Shown here: piece by piece, positions 1 to 7,917 of the stretch
Layout: each line of letters begins with the position of its first letter
How positions within the stretch are numbered: position 1 is the first letter of the stretch
Assembly (NCBI GenBank): GCA_964406155.1
Contig: CAYOQR010000011.1
Span: 34,685 to 98,684 of the forward strand
Length of the DNA stretch: 64,000 nucleotides
Direction: 5' to 3'
From: Dongia_B sp964406155
Lineage (GTDB): Bacteria; Pseudomonadota; Alphaproteobacteria; Dongiales; Dongiaceae
Notes under the pieces: generated by a model
The model's input: only the letters and a program-made list of their open reading frames with translations
Told to the model about the DNA's origin: nothing
The model's database searches: none
Position numbers and translations under genes: made by a program

Positions 1-1077
1 CCCAGCCAGGAAGGCTTTGTCTGGACCCAGTACACCCATATGCATCGCCGGCCGATGCGGTGTTCGACGGCCAGGGCCTATATATGGCCGGCGCTGAAGC
101 GCAAGAACCTGACGGTCTGGACCGGTGGCCGGGTGCTGAAACTGGTGTTCGACCGTAAAAGATGCATCGGCGCGGTTGTCGCGTATAAAGGCGAGCAGCT
201 TGCCGTAAATGCCGATCGCGAAGTCCTGGTCTCGGCCGGTGCTTATCAATCGCCGCAGCTCCTCATGCTGTCCGGTATCGGCGACCCGGCCGAACTCAAA
301 CAGCACGGCATCGATTGTCGGCACGAACTGGTGGGTGTCGGCAAGAACCTGCAGGATCATGTCGGCTCATATGTCCAGCATCGCTGCCGCCAGCCGGTCA
401 CCTATTTCAACATGCGAAATCCGGTAAAGGTGACGCTTGCCTTCCTGAACTACCTGATGACCGGCGGCGGCCCGCTTTCGGTCTTTCCCATGAATTGCAT
501 GGCTTTCCTGAAAAGCGATCCGCGTTTGGAGCGGCCTGATCTGCAATACTATCTGGTGCCGTCGGCCGTTAATCCGAACGGATCGCACGATCCCTGGCCG
601 CGCTATCATGGCTATAACATCCATTGGTGCGCGCTGCGGCCGGATAGCCTCGGCTATGTCGGGCTGCGCTCGGACAACCCGCTCGAGCCGCCTCGGATCG
701 TCAATAACTACCTGACGGAACGCAAGGACCTCGAACTCAACCGCTATGCCCTGCGGCTGGCGCGTGAGCTCCATAAGCAGCAGGCTTTCGACGATCTGCG
801 TGGCGAGGAAGTGGAGCCGGGCGCGCAATGCCAGTCCGATGCGGAGATCGACGCCTATATGGCGCGGTTCATCTCATCGCATTATCATCCGGTCGGTACC
901 TGCAAGATGGGGCAGGACGATGCCGCGGTGGTGGACGATCGCCTGCGCGTCCATGGTATCCAGGGATTGCGGGTGATCGACGCATCGATCATGCCCCGAC
1001 TGGTCGGCGCCAATACCAACGCCCCGACAATCATGATCGGCGAGAAAGCCGCCGACATGATCCTTGCCAGTGCGTGA
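1..1077 (+). CDS. GMC-family FAD oxidoreductase, 3' part (choline/alcohol dehydrogenase-like)
   Basis: The reading frame is open from base 1, so the gene starts upstream and the N-terminal FAD-binding GxGxxG part is missing. What is seen is the substrate-binding and C-terminal half of a glucose-methanol-choline oxidoreductase. It has the GMC segment around SAGAYQSPQLLMLSGIG, the catalytic-histidine motif HYHPVGTCKMG and the C-terminal FAD-contact motif around VIDASIMPRLVGANTNAP. Family members oxidise alcohols (choline, long-chain or aromatic alcohols) to aldehydes using FAD. The substrate cannot be read from sequence. A NodB-like deacetylase starts 39 bp downstream on the same strand, followed by a ureohydrolase, which suggests one catabolic operon. 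Family assignment is certain; choline as substrate is only one possibility. Confidence 0.93.
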   Translation, partial: PSQEGFVWTQYTHMHRRPMRCSTARAYIWPALKRKNLTVWTGGRVLKLVFDRKRCIGAVVAYKGEQLAVNADREVLVSAGAYQSPQLLMLSGIGDPAELKQHGIDCRHELVGVGKNLQDHVGSYVQHRCRQPVTYFNMRNPVKVTLAFLNYLMTGGGPLSVFPMNCMAFLKSDPRLERPDLQYYLVPSAVNPNGSHDPWPRYHGYNIHWCALRPDSLGYVGLRSDNPLEPPRIVNNYLTERKDLELNRYALRLARELHKQQAFDDLRGEEVEPGAQCQSDAEIDAYMARFISSHYHPVGTCKMGQDDAAVVDDRLRVHGIQGLRVIDASIMPRLVGANTNAPTIMIGEKAADMILASA

Positions 1078-1116
1078 GGCCGTCATCGCTATGACGTCGA
1101 TTGTGGAGAGAGCCTC

Positions 1117-2076
1117 ATGATCAGCAATCCTGTGCCCTGGCCGAATGGAGCGAAAGTCGCGGTCGCCATCACGCTCGACATGGATGCAGACAGCCTGGTC
1201 CATCTCGAGCATCCGGCCGATTCTCATAGCCGGGTCTCGACCATCTCGATGCTGCGCTATGGGCCGGAAGTCGGCATTCCCCGCATTCTCGATACCTATC
1301 GGCGCTATGGGTTGAAACAGACCTTCTTCATTCCCGGCTGGTGCGTCGAGCAATATCCCCGGGCGGTCGAGGGGATCGTCGCGGGCGGTCATGAGATCGG
1401 CTTTCACGGCTATATCCATGAGGCACCGAATGGCCTCAGCCGCGATGATGAGAAATACTGGCTGCAACGCAGTATCGCCACCATCGAAAAGGCCAGCGGC
1501 CGGCGGCCGCGTGGTGCCCGTTCGCCGCTCTATAATTTCTCCAGCAATACCGCCGAGCTGCTGATCGAGGAAGGGTTTCTCTACGACGCCTCGCTGATGG
1601 GGGATGACGTCCCCTATCTGCTGCGCTGCCCGCAGGGCGATCTCGTCGAGCTGCCGTCACATTGGGCGCTCGATGATTGGCCGCCTTACGTCCACAGCAT
1701 CGATCTCAACTATGTCATGCAGGTGATGTCGCCGGATCGCGCCATGGAGGTTTTCATGGCGGAATTCCAGGCCATGCGCCATTGCGGCGGCGGCTTGTGG
1801 ATCGCGGTCTGGCACCCCTTTGTCAGCGGCCGGTTGGCCCGCTGGCTGCGGGTGGAGAAGATGATCGAAGAGATGCTGCAAACCAACGAAGTCTGGTTTG
1901 CCACGCTGGAGGAGATCGCCCAGCATATCAAAGTCTGTACGGCAAACGGATCCTATCAACCCAGGATCGACCGGTTGCCGTATTATGAGGGGCCGCAGAT
2001 GCCGCAGCGCGGGCTGGACGAAGCCGCCCGCCGGCGCGGTAGCTGGTCGACTGAAACATCGAACGCGGCCAGGTGA
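1117..2076 (+). CDS. Polysaccharide deacetylase (NodB homology) family protein, PuuE/PgdA-like
   Basis: A 319-residue protein with a NodB-type (carbohydrate esterase 4) fold. The metal/catalytic motifs visible are TLDMDAD near residue 20, HEIGFHGYIHE near residue 90 and RSPLYNFSSNT near residue 130. There is no signal peptide, so it should act in the cytoplasm. The DMDAD and HGYxHE pattern is that of the subgroup containing allantoinase-type PuuE and Helicobacter PgdA rather than secreted chitin deacetylases. Hydrolysis of an amide in a small nitrogen compound is therefore as likely as sugar deacetylation. It lies between a GMC oxidoreductase and a ureohydrolase, and its stop overlaps the region just upstream of the next start. 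The C-terminal 25 residues are Arg/Pro rich and probably disordered. Substrate unknown. Confidence 0.88.
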   Translation: MISNPVPWPNGAKVAVAITLDMDADSLVHLEHPADSHSRVSTISMLRYGPEVGIPRILDTYRRYGLKQTFFIPGWCVEQYPRAVEGIVAGGHEIGFHGYIHEAPNGLSRDDEKYWLQRSIATIEKASGRRPRGARSPLYNFSSNTAELLIEEGFLYDASLMGDDVPYLLRCPQGDLVELPSHWALDDWPPYVHSIDLNYVMQVMSPDRAMEVFMAEFQAMRHCGGGLWIAVWHPFVSGRLARWLRVEKMIEEMLQTNEVWFATLEEIAQHIKVCTANGSYQPRIDRLPYYEGPQMPQRGLDEAARRRGSWSTETSNAAR

Positions 2077-2123
2077 CATGCCGCGACATCGAGCGGAAAC
2101 GAACGGGAAGAGGAGACGTGAAG

Positions 2124-3098
2124 ATGGCAGCGCATGGCTATGAATCCAGCCGGCTGAATTTACCCTTCGTCGGGCATTGCACTTTCGGCAAGCAGCCGAT
2201 CTGCACGGATTGGGACAAGATCGACGCCGATGTCGCCGTTCTCGGCGTGCCCTATGACATGGGGACGCAGTATCGCTCGGGCGCCAGGTTCGGGCCGCGG
2301 GCGATCCGTGAGGCCTCGACACTGTTTTCCTTCGGTCATAGCGGTGCCTATGACCATGAGGACGATACCGTCTATCTGCCGACCGACCGGGTACGGATTG
2401 TCGATGTCGGCGATGCCGATATCGTTCATACGGATACGGAAAAAAGCCACGAGAATACCCGCTTCGCCGTCCGCAAGATCCTGCAATCCGGCGCCATGCC
2501 GGTCATTCTCGGCGGCGATCATGCCGTGCATGCGCCGGTCATCGAAGCCTTCGCGGGGCATGGGCCGATCCATATCGTTCATGTCGATGCCCATCTCGAC
2601 TTCGTCGATGAACGCCATGGCGTGCGCTATGGCCATGGCAATCCGTTGCGACGGGCATCGGAGACCGGTCATGTCACCGGCATGACGCAGCTTGGCATCC
2701 GCAACGTCTCGTCATCGAACCGGTCCGACTACGACGCCGCCCGCACTTTCGGCTCGACCATTCTCTCGGTCCGGCAGGTACGCAAGCTGGGCAGCCAGGG
2801 TGTCCTCGACCTCATTCCGAAGGGCGCCAGATATTATGTGACGATCGATATCGATGGCTTCGACCCGTCGATCGCGCCCGGCACCGGCACGCCGAGCCAT
2901 GGCGGTTTCCTTTACTATGAAGTCCTGGAGATCCTGCAAGGTCTCGCCAAGCGAGGCGATGTCATCGGCATGGATCTGGTGGAGGTGGCTCCCGCCTATG
3001 ATCCCAGCGGCATCACCGGGTTCCTGGCCGCGCAACTGCTGCTGAATTTCCTCGGCTTCATTTTCGAGGAGCGATTTGCGCGCAAGCATGAGCGATGA
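2124..3098 (+). CDS. Agmatinase/guanidino-acid ureohydrolase (arginase superfamily)
   Basis: A ureohydrolase of 324 residues with the full binuclear manganese site: GGDHA, HVDAHLDF and the TIDIDGFDPSIAPGTGTP signature. Family members cleave a guanidino group (agmatine, guanidinobutyrate, guanidinopropionate, arginine) to urea plus an amine. I chose ATG 2124 (MAAHGYESS) because AGGAG at 2111-2115 lies 8 nt upstream; an in-frame GTG at 2073 lacks a comparable site and would only add a basic tail. It is 47 bp after the deacetylase and probably cotranscribed with it. The substrate within the agmatinase branch is not decidable from sequence. The 157 bp that follow, up to the large inverted repeat, hold no gene. 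Confidence 0.92.
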   Translation: MAAHGYESSRLNLPFVGHCTFGKQPICTDWDKIDADVAVLGVPYDMGTQYRSGARFGPRAIREASTLFSFGHSGAYDHEDDTVYLPTDRVRIVDVGDADIVHTDTEKSHENTRFAVRKILQSGAMPVILGGDHAVHAPVIEAFAGHGPIHIVHVDAHLDFVDERHGVRYGHGNPLRRASETGHVTGMTQLGIRNVSSSNRSDYDAARTFGSTILSVRQVRKLGSQGVLDLIPKGARYYVTIDIDGFDPSIAPGTGTPSHGGFLYYEVLEILQGLAKRGDVIGMDLVEVAPAYDPSGITGFLAAQLLLNFLGFIFEERFARKHER

Positions 3099-3221
3099 GG
3101 CCGGGGAGTGATGGGACGGGAAGTGCTGCGGGTCAGATTGGCGGAATTTAGCCACCGGCCCGGGCGCTCGCACATTTGCTGATCGGGCAAGTGGCGGTCC
3201 CTTACGGGAAATCAGAGCGCT

Positions 3222-3260
3222 CTAATCGTTAATTTTGAAAGAAACCTTCCATCTTGCCAT
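3222..3260 (-). other. Mirror-image mini-ORF (12 codons) created by the inverted repeat
   Basis: Because the inverted repeat at 3256-3313 copies the tetR ribosome-binding site and first codons onto the other strand, the minus strand has the same GAGG and ATG followed by a 12-codon frame, MARWKVSFKIND, ending in TAG. Nothing suggests a function. It is listed because it is a direct consequence of the duplication and could be translated. Confidence 0.25.
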
Positions 3261-3313
3261 GTCCACCTCAGATACATACCATATGGTCGGTATGTATCTG
3301 AGGTGGACATGGC
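3256..3313. promoter_or_regulatory. Perfect inverted repeat (25-nt arms, 8-nt centre) over the tetR start; probable TetR operator
   Basis: Bases 3256-3280 are the exact reverse complement of 3289-3313, with an 8-base centre (ATATGGTC). The inner part, ATACATACC-N8-GGTATGTAT, has the size and symmetry of a TetR-family operator. The outer part includes the tetR Shine-Dalgarno (GAGG 3300-3303), the ATG at 3309 and the first bases of codon 2. If transcription starts to the left, the leader would fold into a 25-bp hairpin hiding the ribosome-binding site. If it starts inside the repeat, the operator would sit on the promoter. The operator role is inferred from position; the symmetry is directly seen. 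Confidence 0.75.
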
Positions 3314-3887
3314 GCGGCGACGATTTACCCGTGAGCAGTATCTGGAGGCGGCCCGAGATTTCGCGATCACGGAAGGGGCAGGGCGGCTGACCATCGAGGG
3401 GGTGGCGAAGCGGGTCGGCGCCACCAAGGGCGGGGTCTTGCACAACTTTCCCAACAAGCAGGCGCTGCTCGAGGCGCTGCTGGACGATCTCTGTCGGCAA
3501 TGGGACATGGAGGTCGAGCAGCAGATGGCCGATCAGGACGACCGGCCGGCGCCAATGTTGCGCGGCTATCTGCGTTGCTACGAAACGATCGACCATGTCG
3601 TGCCGGCCTATGCCGATGCCTTGCGGATCGCGCTGGCGGAAGATCCGGCCCTCGCGGAGCCGCTGCGGGCCTCTTATCGGAAATATGCGGAGGCGATCGA
3701 GGCGGAGGCCGGCGATGTCGATCTCGCGCGCCTTGTCTGGATGGCCGCGGAAGGGATCGGCCTCTTGGAAATTCTCGGCCTCCATCGCTTCGCACCGGAT
3801 GCCCGCACCGCCTTGTTCGGCCGCCTAGCCGGATTGGCCGAAGCGAGCGCGTCCGGTTCAACAGCGGCAGAAAGTAATCCGGCATGA
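3309..3887 (+). CDS. TetR/AcrR-family transcriptional regulator
   Basis: A 192-residue one-component repressor. The N-terminal helix-turn-helix is typical: a TREQYLEAA opening, then LTIEGVAKRVGATKGGVLHNFPNKQALL at about residues 29-56, followed by an all-helical ligand/dimer domain resembling the TetR_C_37 type. I prefer ATG 3309 over GTG 3303 because TetR proteins usually begin with a short basic stretch (here MARRRFTREQ) and GAGG lies 5 nt upstream. Its TGA overlaps the ATG of the SMR transporter gene by 4 nt, so the two are translationally coupled and the repressor most likely controls the pump and itself through the inverted repeat. The ligand is probably a cationic drug or biocide, by analogy only. 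Confidence 0.93.
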   Translation: MARRRFTREQYLEAARDFAITEGAGRLTIEGVAKRVGATKGGVLHNFPNKQALLEALLDDLCRQWDMEVEQQMADQDDRPAPMLRGYLRCYETIDHVVPAYADALRIALAEDPALAEPLRASYRKYAEAIEAEAGDVDLARLVWMAAEGIGLLEILGLHRFAPDARTALFGRLAGLAEASASGSTAAESNPA

Positions 3888-4213
3888 ATTACGTCTATCT
3901 TGGCCTGGCGATCGTGCTGGAGACGATCGGGACCTCTGCCTTGACGGCCTCGGCCCAGTTCACCCGGCTTTGGCCGTCGGTCCTGACGGTGGTCGCCTAT
4001 CTCGCGGCCTTTGCCTTTCTGTCGCTCTGCTTCCGCACCATTCCCATCGGCATTGCCTATGCGATCTGGAGCGGTGTCGGCATCGTCCTGATTTCCGCCG
4101 TCGGCTTCTTCATCTTCAAGCAGAGCCTGGATATGCCGGCCCTGTTCGGCCTCGGCCTCATCATCCTCGGCGTGGTGATCGTCAACGCCTTCTCCAAATC
4201 GATCGGCCATTGA
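3884..4213 (+). CDS. Small multidrug resistance (SMR) transporter, EmrE/Qac-like
   Basis: A 109-residue inner-membrane protein with four transmembrane helices that works as an antiparallel dimer exchanging protons for cationic compounds. The membrane-embedded Glu13 (EmrE Glu14) is present in AIVLETIGT, as are FTRLWPS and IPIGIAYAIWSGVGI with the Trp equivalent to EmrE Trp63. These features place it in the quaternary-ammonium branch (EmrE/Qac) rather than the guanidinium (Gdx/SugE) branch, despite a ureohydrolase gene nearby. The ATG overlaps the tetR stop. A rho-independent terminator follows 15 bp after the stop. Length and residues are intact, so it should be functional. Confidence 0.95.
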   Translation: MNYVYLGLAIVLETIGTSALTASAQFTRLWPSVLTVVAYLAAFAFLSLCFRTIPIGIAYAIWSGVGIVLISAVGFFIFKQSLDMPALFGLGLIILGVVIVNAFSKSIGH

Positions 4214-4228
4214 TGGACTGCAAAGCAA

Positions 4229-4256
4229 AACGCCCGGCGAAAATTCACCGGGCGTT
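4229..4256. terminator. Bidirectional rho-independent terminator between SMR gene and lysR
   Basis: Stem AACGCCCGG/CCGGGCGTT with a 10-base loop lies between two convergent genes. On the plus strand the stem is followed by TTTGTG; on the minus strand by TTGCTTTG. The position suits termination of both. Confidence 0.8.
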
Positions 4257-4281
4257 TGTGTGATCACCTGGAAGAGAAGGC

Positions 4282-5181
4282 TCAGCCGGTCAGCTTGCCC
4301 TCGGCCACCTTGCGCAGCAGGAAATCGCGGAAGACCTGGATACGTTTCGAGGAGCGGAGCTCTTCCGGATAGACGAAATAGCTGTCGATGCGCGGCCCCT
4401 GCAATTCGGGCAGGATGCGCACCAGGCTGGTTGATTCCTGTGCCATGTATTCCGGCAGCGAGGCGAGGCCGAGGCCGCTCTGCACCGCCCGCAGGATGGC
4501 ATAGACGCTGTTCACTTTGAGGATCGGCCGGCGTTGGCCGTCGCGCTTGGCGTTGGTATGCAGCAGCCAGTCGATATTCGGCACCGGCGGCTTGGTGGTG
4601 TCGTCGCCATAGACGATGATCTTGTGGTTATCGAGATCTTCCGCGCTCTTCGGAATGCCGTGCCGCTTGATGTAAGCGGGTGAGGCATAGGCATTGAGAT
4701 GCACCGTCATCAGATGGCGCTGGATCAGTTCCGGCTGGCGCGGCGGCGCCATGCGGATCGCCACATCGGCCTCGCGCATGGAGAGGTCGAGTTCGCGGTC
4801 TTCCAGGACGAGATCGACCTGGACGTCCGGATAGAGCTCGATGAATTCGCCGAGCACCGGCGTCAGCCAGGACGAGCCGAAAGCCTGGGTCGCGGTCACC
4901 TTGAGCTGACCCTTGGGCTTGTCCTTGCTCTCGGTGAGCTGCGCTTCGGCCATCGCCAGTTTGGAGAAGACCTCATGCGCCGTGCGGTAGAGCAATTCGC
5001 CCTGCTCGGTCAGGATGAGGCCGCGGGCATGTCGATGGAACAAAGCCACATTGAGGCTTTCCTCCAGCGAGCTGATCTGCCGCGAGACGGCAGACTGGCT
5101 TAGGTTGAGTGTTTCCCCCGCATGCGTGAAGCTGCCGGCCTCGGCCACGGCATGGAAGATGCGCAGTTTGTCCCAGTCCAT
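4282..5181 (-). CDS. LysR-family transcriptional regulator (next to trxB)
   Basis: A 299-residue LysR-type regulator: winged helix-turn-helix at residues 1-60 (FTHAGETLNLSQSAVSRQIS) and a periplasmic-binding-protein-like effector domain from about residue 90. It sits 45 bp downstream of trxB on the same strand. A lysR gene beside thioredoxin reductase is a common arrangement in alphaproteobacteria, so this is probably the resident regulator of that locus, but its effector is unknown. No cysteine pair of the OxyR kind is present, which argues against direct thiol sensing. Confidence 0.93.
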   Translation of the reverse strand: MDWDKLRIFHAVAEAGSFTHAGETLNLSQSAVSRQISSLEESLNVALFHRHARGLILTEQGELLYRTAHEVFSKLAMAEAQLTESKDKPKGQLKVTATQAFGSSWLTPVLGEFIELYPDVQVDLVLEDRELDLSMREADVAIRMAPPRQPELIQRHLMTVHLNAYASPAYIKRHGIPKSAEDLDNHKIIVYGDDTTKPPVPNIDWLLHTNAKRDGQRRPILKVNSVYAILRAVQSGLGLASLPEYMAQESTSLVRILPELQGPRIDSYFVYPEELRSSKRIQVFRDFLLRKVAEGKLTG

Positions 5182-5226
5182 TTGATCACCGATCGGCCGT
5201 GAGCGGCCGTGTTGACGCGAGCGGCG

Positions 5227-6195
5227 TTATTCGGCTGCCGCTGCGTGTTCCCCCTCATTCGCCGCCAGGAAGCGCTCGGCTTCCAAAGCGGCCATGCAGC
5301 CCATGCCAGCGGCCGTCACCGCCTGGCGGAAGACTTTGTCCTTGACGTCGCCGGCGGCGAAGACGCCCGGGATAACGGTCGCGGTGCTGTCCGGCTTGGT
5401 GACCAGATAGCCCTCGTTATCCAGCGGCAGCTTGCCCTTGAAGAGTTCCGTCGCCGGGCTGTGGCCGATCGCCACGAACAGTCCGTCGCAGGGAATCTCG
5501 CTCATCTCGCCGGTCTTGACGTTGCGGATCTTGACGCCGGTGACGCCGGCGGGATCGCCGCCGCCCAGCACTTCCTCGACCGCGCTGTCCCAGACGACGC
5601 GGATCTTCGGATTTCGGAACAGCCGGTCCTGCATGATCTTCTCGGCGCGCAGGCTGTCACGGCGATGGATCAGCGTCACTTTGGTTGCGTGATTGGTCAG
5701 GTAGATCGCTTCTTCGACGGCGGTATTGCCGCCACCGACGATGCAGACCTCGCGGTCTCGGAAGAAGAAGCCGTCGCAGGTGGCGCAGGCGGAGACGCCG
5801 AAGCCGCGGAATTTCTGTTCGGATTCGAGACCCAGCCAGCGCGCCTGGGCGCCGGTGCAGATGACGAGAGTCTCGCCGATATAGACATCGCCGGAATCAC
5901 CGACGCAGCGGAACGGCCGGCGGCTGAGATCGACCTCGACGATGGTGTCGTACATCATCCGGGTACCGACATGCTCGGCCTGCTTCTGCATCTGCTCCAT
6001 CAGCCAGGGACCCTGGATGACATCGGCGAAGCCCGGGTAATTCTCGACATCGGTGGTAATGGTCATCTGGCCGCCCGGTTGCAGCCCCTGGACCAGAATC
6101 GGCTGCAGGTTGGCGCGGGCCGTATAGATCGCGGCCGTGTAACCAGCGGGACCGGAGCCGATGACGATGACTTTGCTGCGATGTTCGGTGGCCAT
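5227..6195 (-). CDS. trxB: Thioredoxin-disulfide reductase
   Basis: A 322-residue cytoplasmic flavoenzyme that passes electrons from NADPH via FAD to thioredoxin. It has the N-terminal FAD motif GSGPAGYTAAIYTARA, the redox-active pair Cys137-Ala-Thr-Cys140-Asp, the NADPH motif VGGGNTAVEEA and the C-terminal FAD motif VFAAGDV. Length matches E. coli TrxB. The divergent gene is an Lrp/AsnC regulator and the downstream gene a LysR regulator. The 263-bp divergent spacer must hold its promoter, and carries two GATTC sites at 6258-6262 and 6268-6272. A C-terminal Ala/Glu-rich tail of about ten residues is not unusual. Confidence 0.98.
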   Translation of the reverse strand: MATEHRSKVIVIGSGPAGYTAAIYTARANLQPILVQGLQPGGQMTITTDVENYPGFADVIQGPWLMEQMQKQAEHVGTRMMYDTIVEVDLSRRPFRCVGDSGDVYIGETLVICTGAQARWLGLESEQKFRGFGVSACATCDGFFFRDREVCIVGGGNTAVEEAIYLTNHATKVTLIHRRDSLRAEKIMQDRLFRNPKIRVVWDSAVEEVLGGGDPAGVTGVKIRNVKTGEMSEIPCDGLFVAIGHSPATELFKGKLPLDNEGYLVTKPDSTATVIPGVFAAGDVKDKVFRQAVTAAGMGCMAALEAERFLAANEGEHAAAAE

Positions 6196-6411
6196 GAGAT
6201 TGTCCTGAGCGATGCGAGTCGGGCCCGGAAGCCTGTCTTTTGGAGCGATTTTGGCCCGATTCTCATCGATTCAGGCGCCAGAAGTAACATAAGGGGGTGC
6301 GACAGGAGTTACAAGGCAACTGCACCGGCGAGTCCAGTCTTGATGTGAAAGTTTTCCCGTCCGGGTTGCCGGATTTCGTATTCCTCGCCCCCTTGTTGCT
6401 GAGGGCGGAAT

Positions 6412-6417
6412 TATAAT
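6412..6417 (+). promoter_or_regulatory. Possible -10 element for the Lrp-family gene
   Basis: TATAAT at 6412-6417 lies 41 bp before the Lrp-family ATG within an AT-rich patch. No good -35 hexamer is found at 16-18 bp, so this is a weak call. Confidence 0.35.
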
Positions 6418-6458
6418 ATAGTTGCGCGAAAGACTGGGACTGACAGGGGTTTTCTTTC

Positions 6459-6986
6459 ATGCGACGGGCGAAACTGGACAAGATCGATCTTCGCATCCTG
6501 GCAGACCTGCAGGCCGACGGGCGTATGACGAATGTGGAACTGGCCCAACGTGCCGGTATTTCCGCACCGCCCTGCCTCCGCCGTGTACGGGCGCTGGAAG
6601 ATGCCGGTTTTGTCCGAGGCTATCATGCCGAGATCAACCCGGAAGCGCTCGGCTTCGGCGTGACGGTTTTCGCCCATGTCGGCCTCAGCAGCCAGGCCGA
6701 GCACGACCTGAAAGCCTTCGAGGCCCTGGTCCAGACCTGGCCGCAGGTCCGCGAGTGCCACATGCTGGCGGGCGAGACCGATTTTCTGTTGAAGATCGTC
6801 GCGCATGACTGGGACCAGTATCAGCGCTTCCTCACCACCTGCCTGACGCCGGCGCCCAATGTCAGCCATGTCAAATCGGCCCTGGCGATCCGCACCAGCA
6901 AGCTGCAACCCGGCGTGCCGATCGAAGTCGATGCGCCGCATGAGGCGGTGCCCCATCACATCCTGGACCCGCAGGCGGCGGAATAA
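6459..6986 (+). CDS. Lrp/AsnC-family transcriptional regulator
   Basis: A 175-residue regulator: an N-terminal helix-turn-helix (LDKIDLRILADLQADGRMTNVELAQ... with a PPCLRRVRALE recognition helix) and a C-terminal RAM/AsnC effector domain ending near residue 150. It is divergent from trxB, the usual alphaproteobacterial order lrp-trxB-lysR. Lrp proteins form octamers that wrap DNA and respond to amino acids; the ligand here is not identifiable. The last 25 residues extend past the domain and look disordered. The convergent neighbour ends 19 bp after its stop. Confidence 0.93.
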   Translation: MRRAKLDKIDLRILADLQADGRMTNVELAQRAGISAPPCLRRVRALEDAGFVRGYHAEINPEALGFGVTVFAHVGLSSQAEHDLKAFEALVQTWPQVRECHMLAGETDFLLKIVAHDWDQYQRFLTTCLTPAPNVSHVKSALAIRTSKLQPGVPIEVDAPHEAVPHHILDPQAAE

Positions 6987-7004
6987 GCCGGCAGGCTGAA
7001 CGCC

Positions 7005-7679
7005 TCACTGGCCGCCCGCAGTTTTCCCCCGAGTTTGTTTTCCCGAAGACTTCCCGGGTTTCTTCCCAGCCTTGGCCGTACCGCCCTTCAGCCGCTCGAT
7101 CTCGGCTTCCAGCTCGGCGATATGGCTGAGCATGGCGGCATGGGCGGCTTCAACTTCGTCGACGGTGAAAAGCTGGGGGATGTAAGACGGGCAGTTGACG
7201 TCCCAGGCTTCCACCGAGATACGGATGGCGCGGGTGACCGGACGGCGCCAGGCCTCCGGCGTGACGGCGGCGAGCAGCGCCGCGTCATCTTCCACGATTG
7301 TTGCCCGGCCCCAGATCTTCAGTCGCTGGCGCTGGCTGTAATTCATGATGAAGAGCTGCACCCGGGGATTTTCGCTGAGATTGCCGAGGGTGATGTACTG
7401 CTTGTTGCCCTCGAAATCGGCGAAGGCGAGGGTGCCGGGATCGATGGTCTTCAGAAAGCCCGGTGGCCCGCCGCGATGCTGGATATAGGGCTGACCCTCC
7501 TTCGATGCGGTGGCGAGGTAAAAGGAAATGCGGCCGGCAAGATAGATGGCCAGGGCCGGCGTGACGCTGTTGCGGCCCTGGCTGCGCATCAACTCGGCAT
7601 TGATATCGACGGCGCCGTATTTGCGCTGCATCGCCTGAACCGCGGCGCTATAGGCGATTTCCGTGAAATTCTTGGCCAT
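7005..7679 (-). CDS. Pyridoxamine 5'-phosphate oxidase-like FMN-binding split-barrel protein
   Basis: A 224-residue protein whose first 180 residues have the split-barrel pattern of PNPOx-like flavoproteins: FYLATASKEGQPYIQHRGG, DFEGNKQYITLGNLSENPRV and a later KIWGRATIVED strand. Such proteins bind FMN or related cofactors and reduce or oxidise small molecules; many are of unknown substrate. A helical segment near 175-197 is followed by a 27-residue Lys/Gly/Ser tail (KGGTAKAGKK...) that is low-complexity. It is divergent from an ABC importer gene 238 bp away. True PdxH function is unlikely because the usual PdxH C-terminal domain is absent. Confidence 0.85.
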   Translation of the reverse strand: MAKNFTEIAYSAAVQAMQRKYGAVDINAELMRSQGRNSVTPALAIYLAGRISFYLATASKEGQPYIQHRGGPPGFLKTIDPGTLAFADFEGNKQYITLGNLSENPRVQLFIMNYSQRQRLKIWGRATIVEDDAALLAAVTPEAWRRPVTRAIRISVEAWDVNCPSYIPQLFTVDEVEAAHAAMLSHIAELEAEIERLKGGTAKAGKKPGKSSGKQTRGKTAGGQ

Positions 7680-7917
7680 GCGGCGGCGCCCTTCGGGGGA
7701 TGCTGGTCGGGGAATTGCTGGGCTCGGCCCGGCTCCGGAGCGCTATGCTAGAGGGGATCGGCCGGCCGGGAAAGCCGGGGCAATGGCCGGATGGAGACAT
7801 GCGGGACTCGGCCGGGGGCTTGGCTTGACGCGGCGCGGTTTCCCCATGCTAATGACGATCAATCTGCCGGTGGGAACCGCCCGGCGGCGAAACGGCGAAA
7901 ATTTTGAGGGAGCATTC

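Noticed and set aside
4214..4281. Possible guanidine riboswitch linking the ureohydrolase and the SMR pump
   Set aside because: The SMR protein is of the EmrE/Qac type, no riboswitch-like leader is seen, and a tetR gene with its own operator lies upstream.
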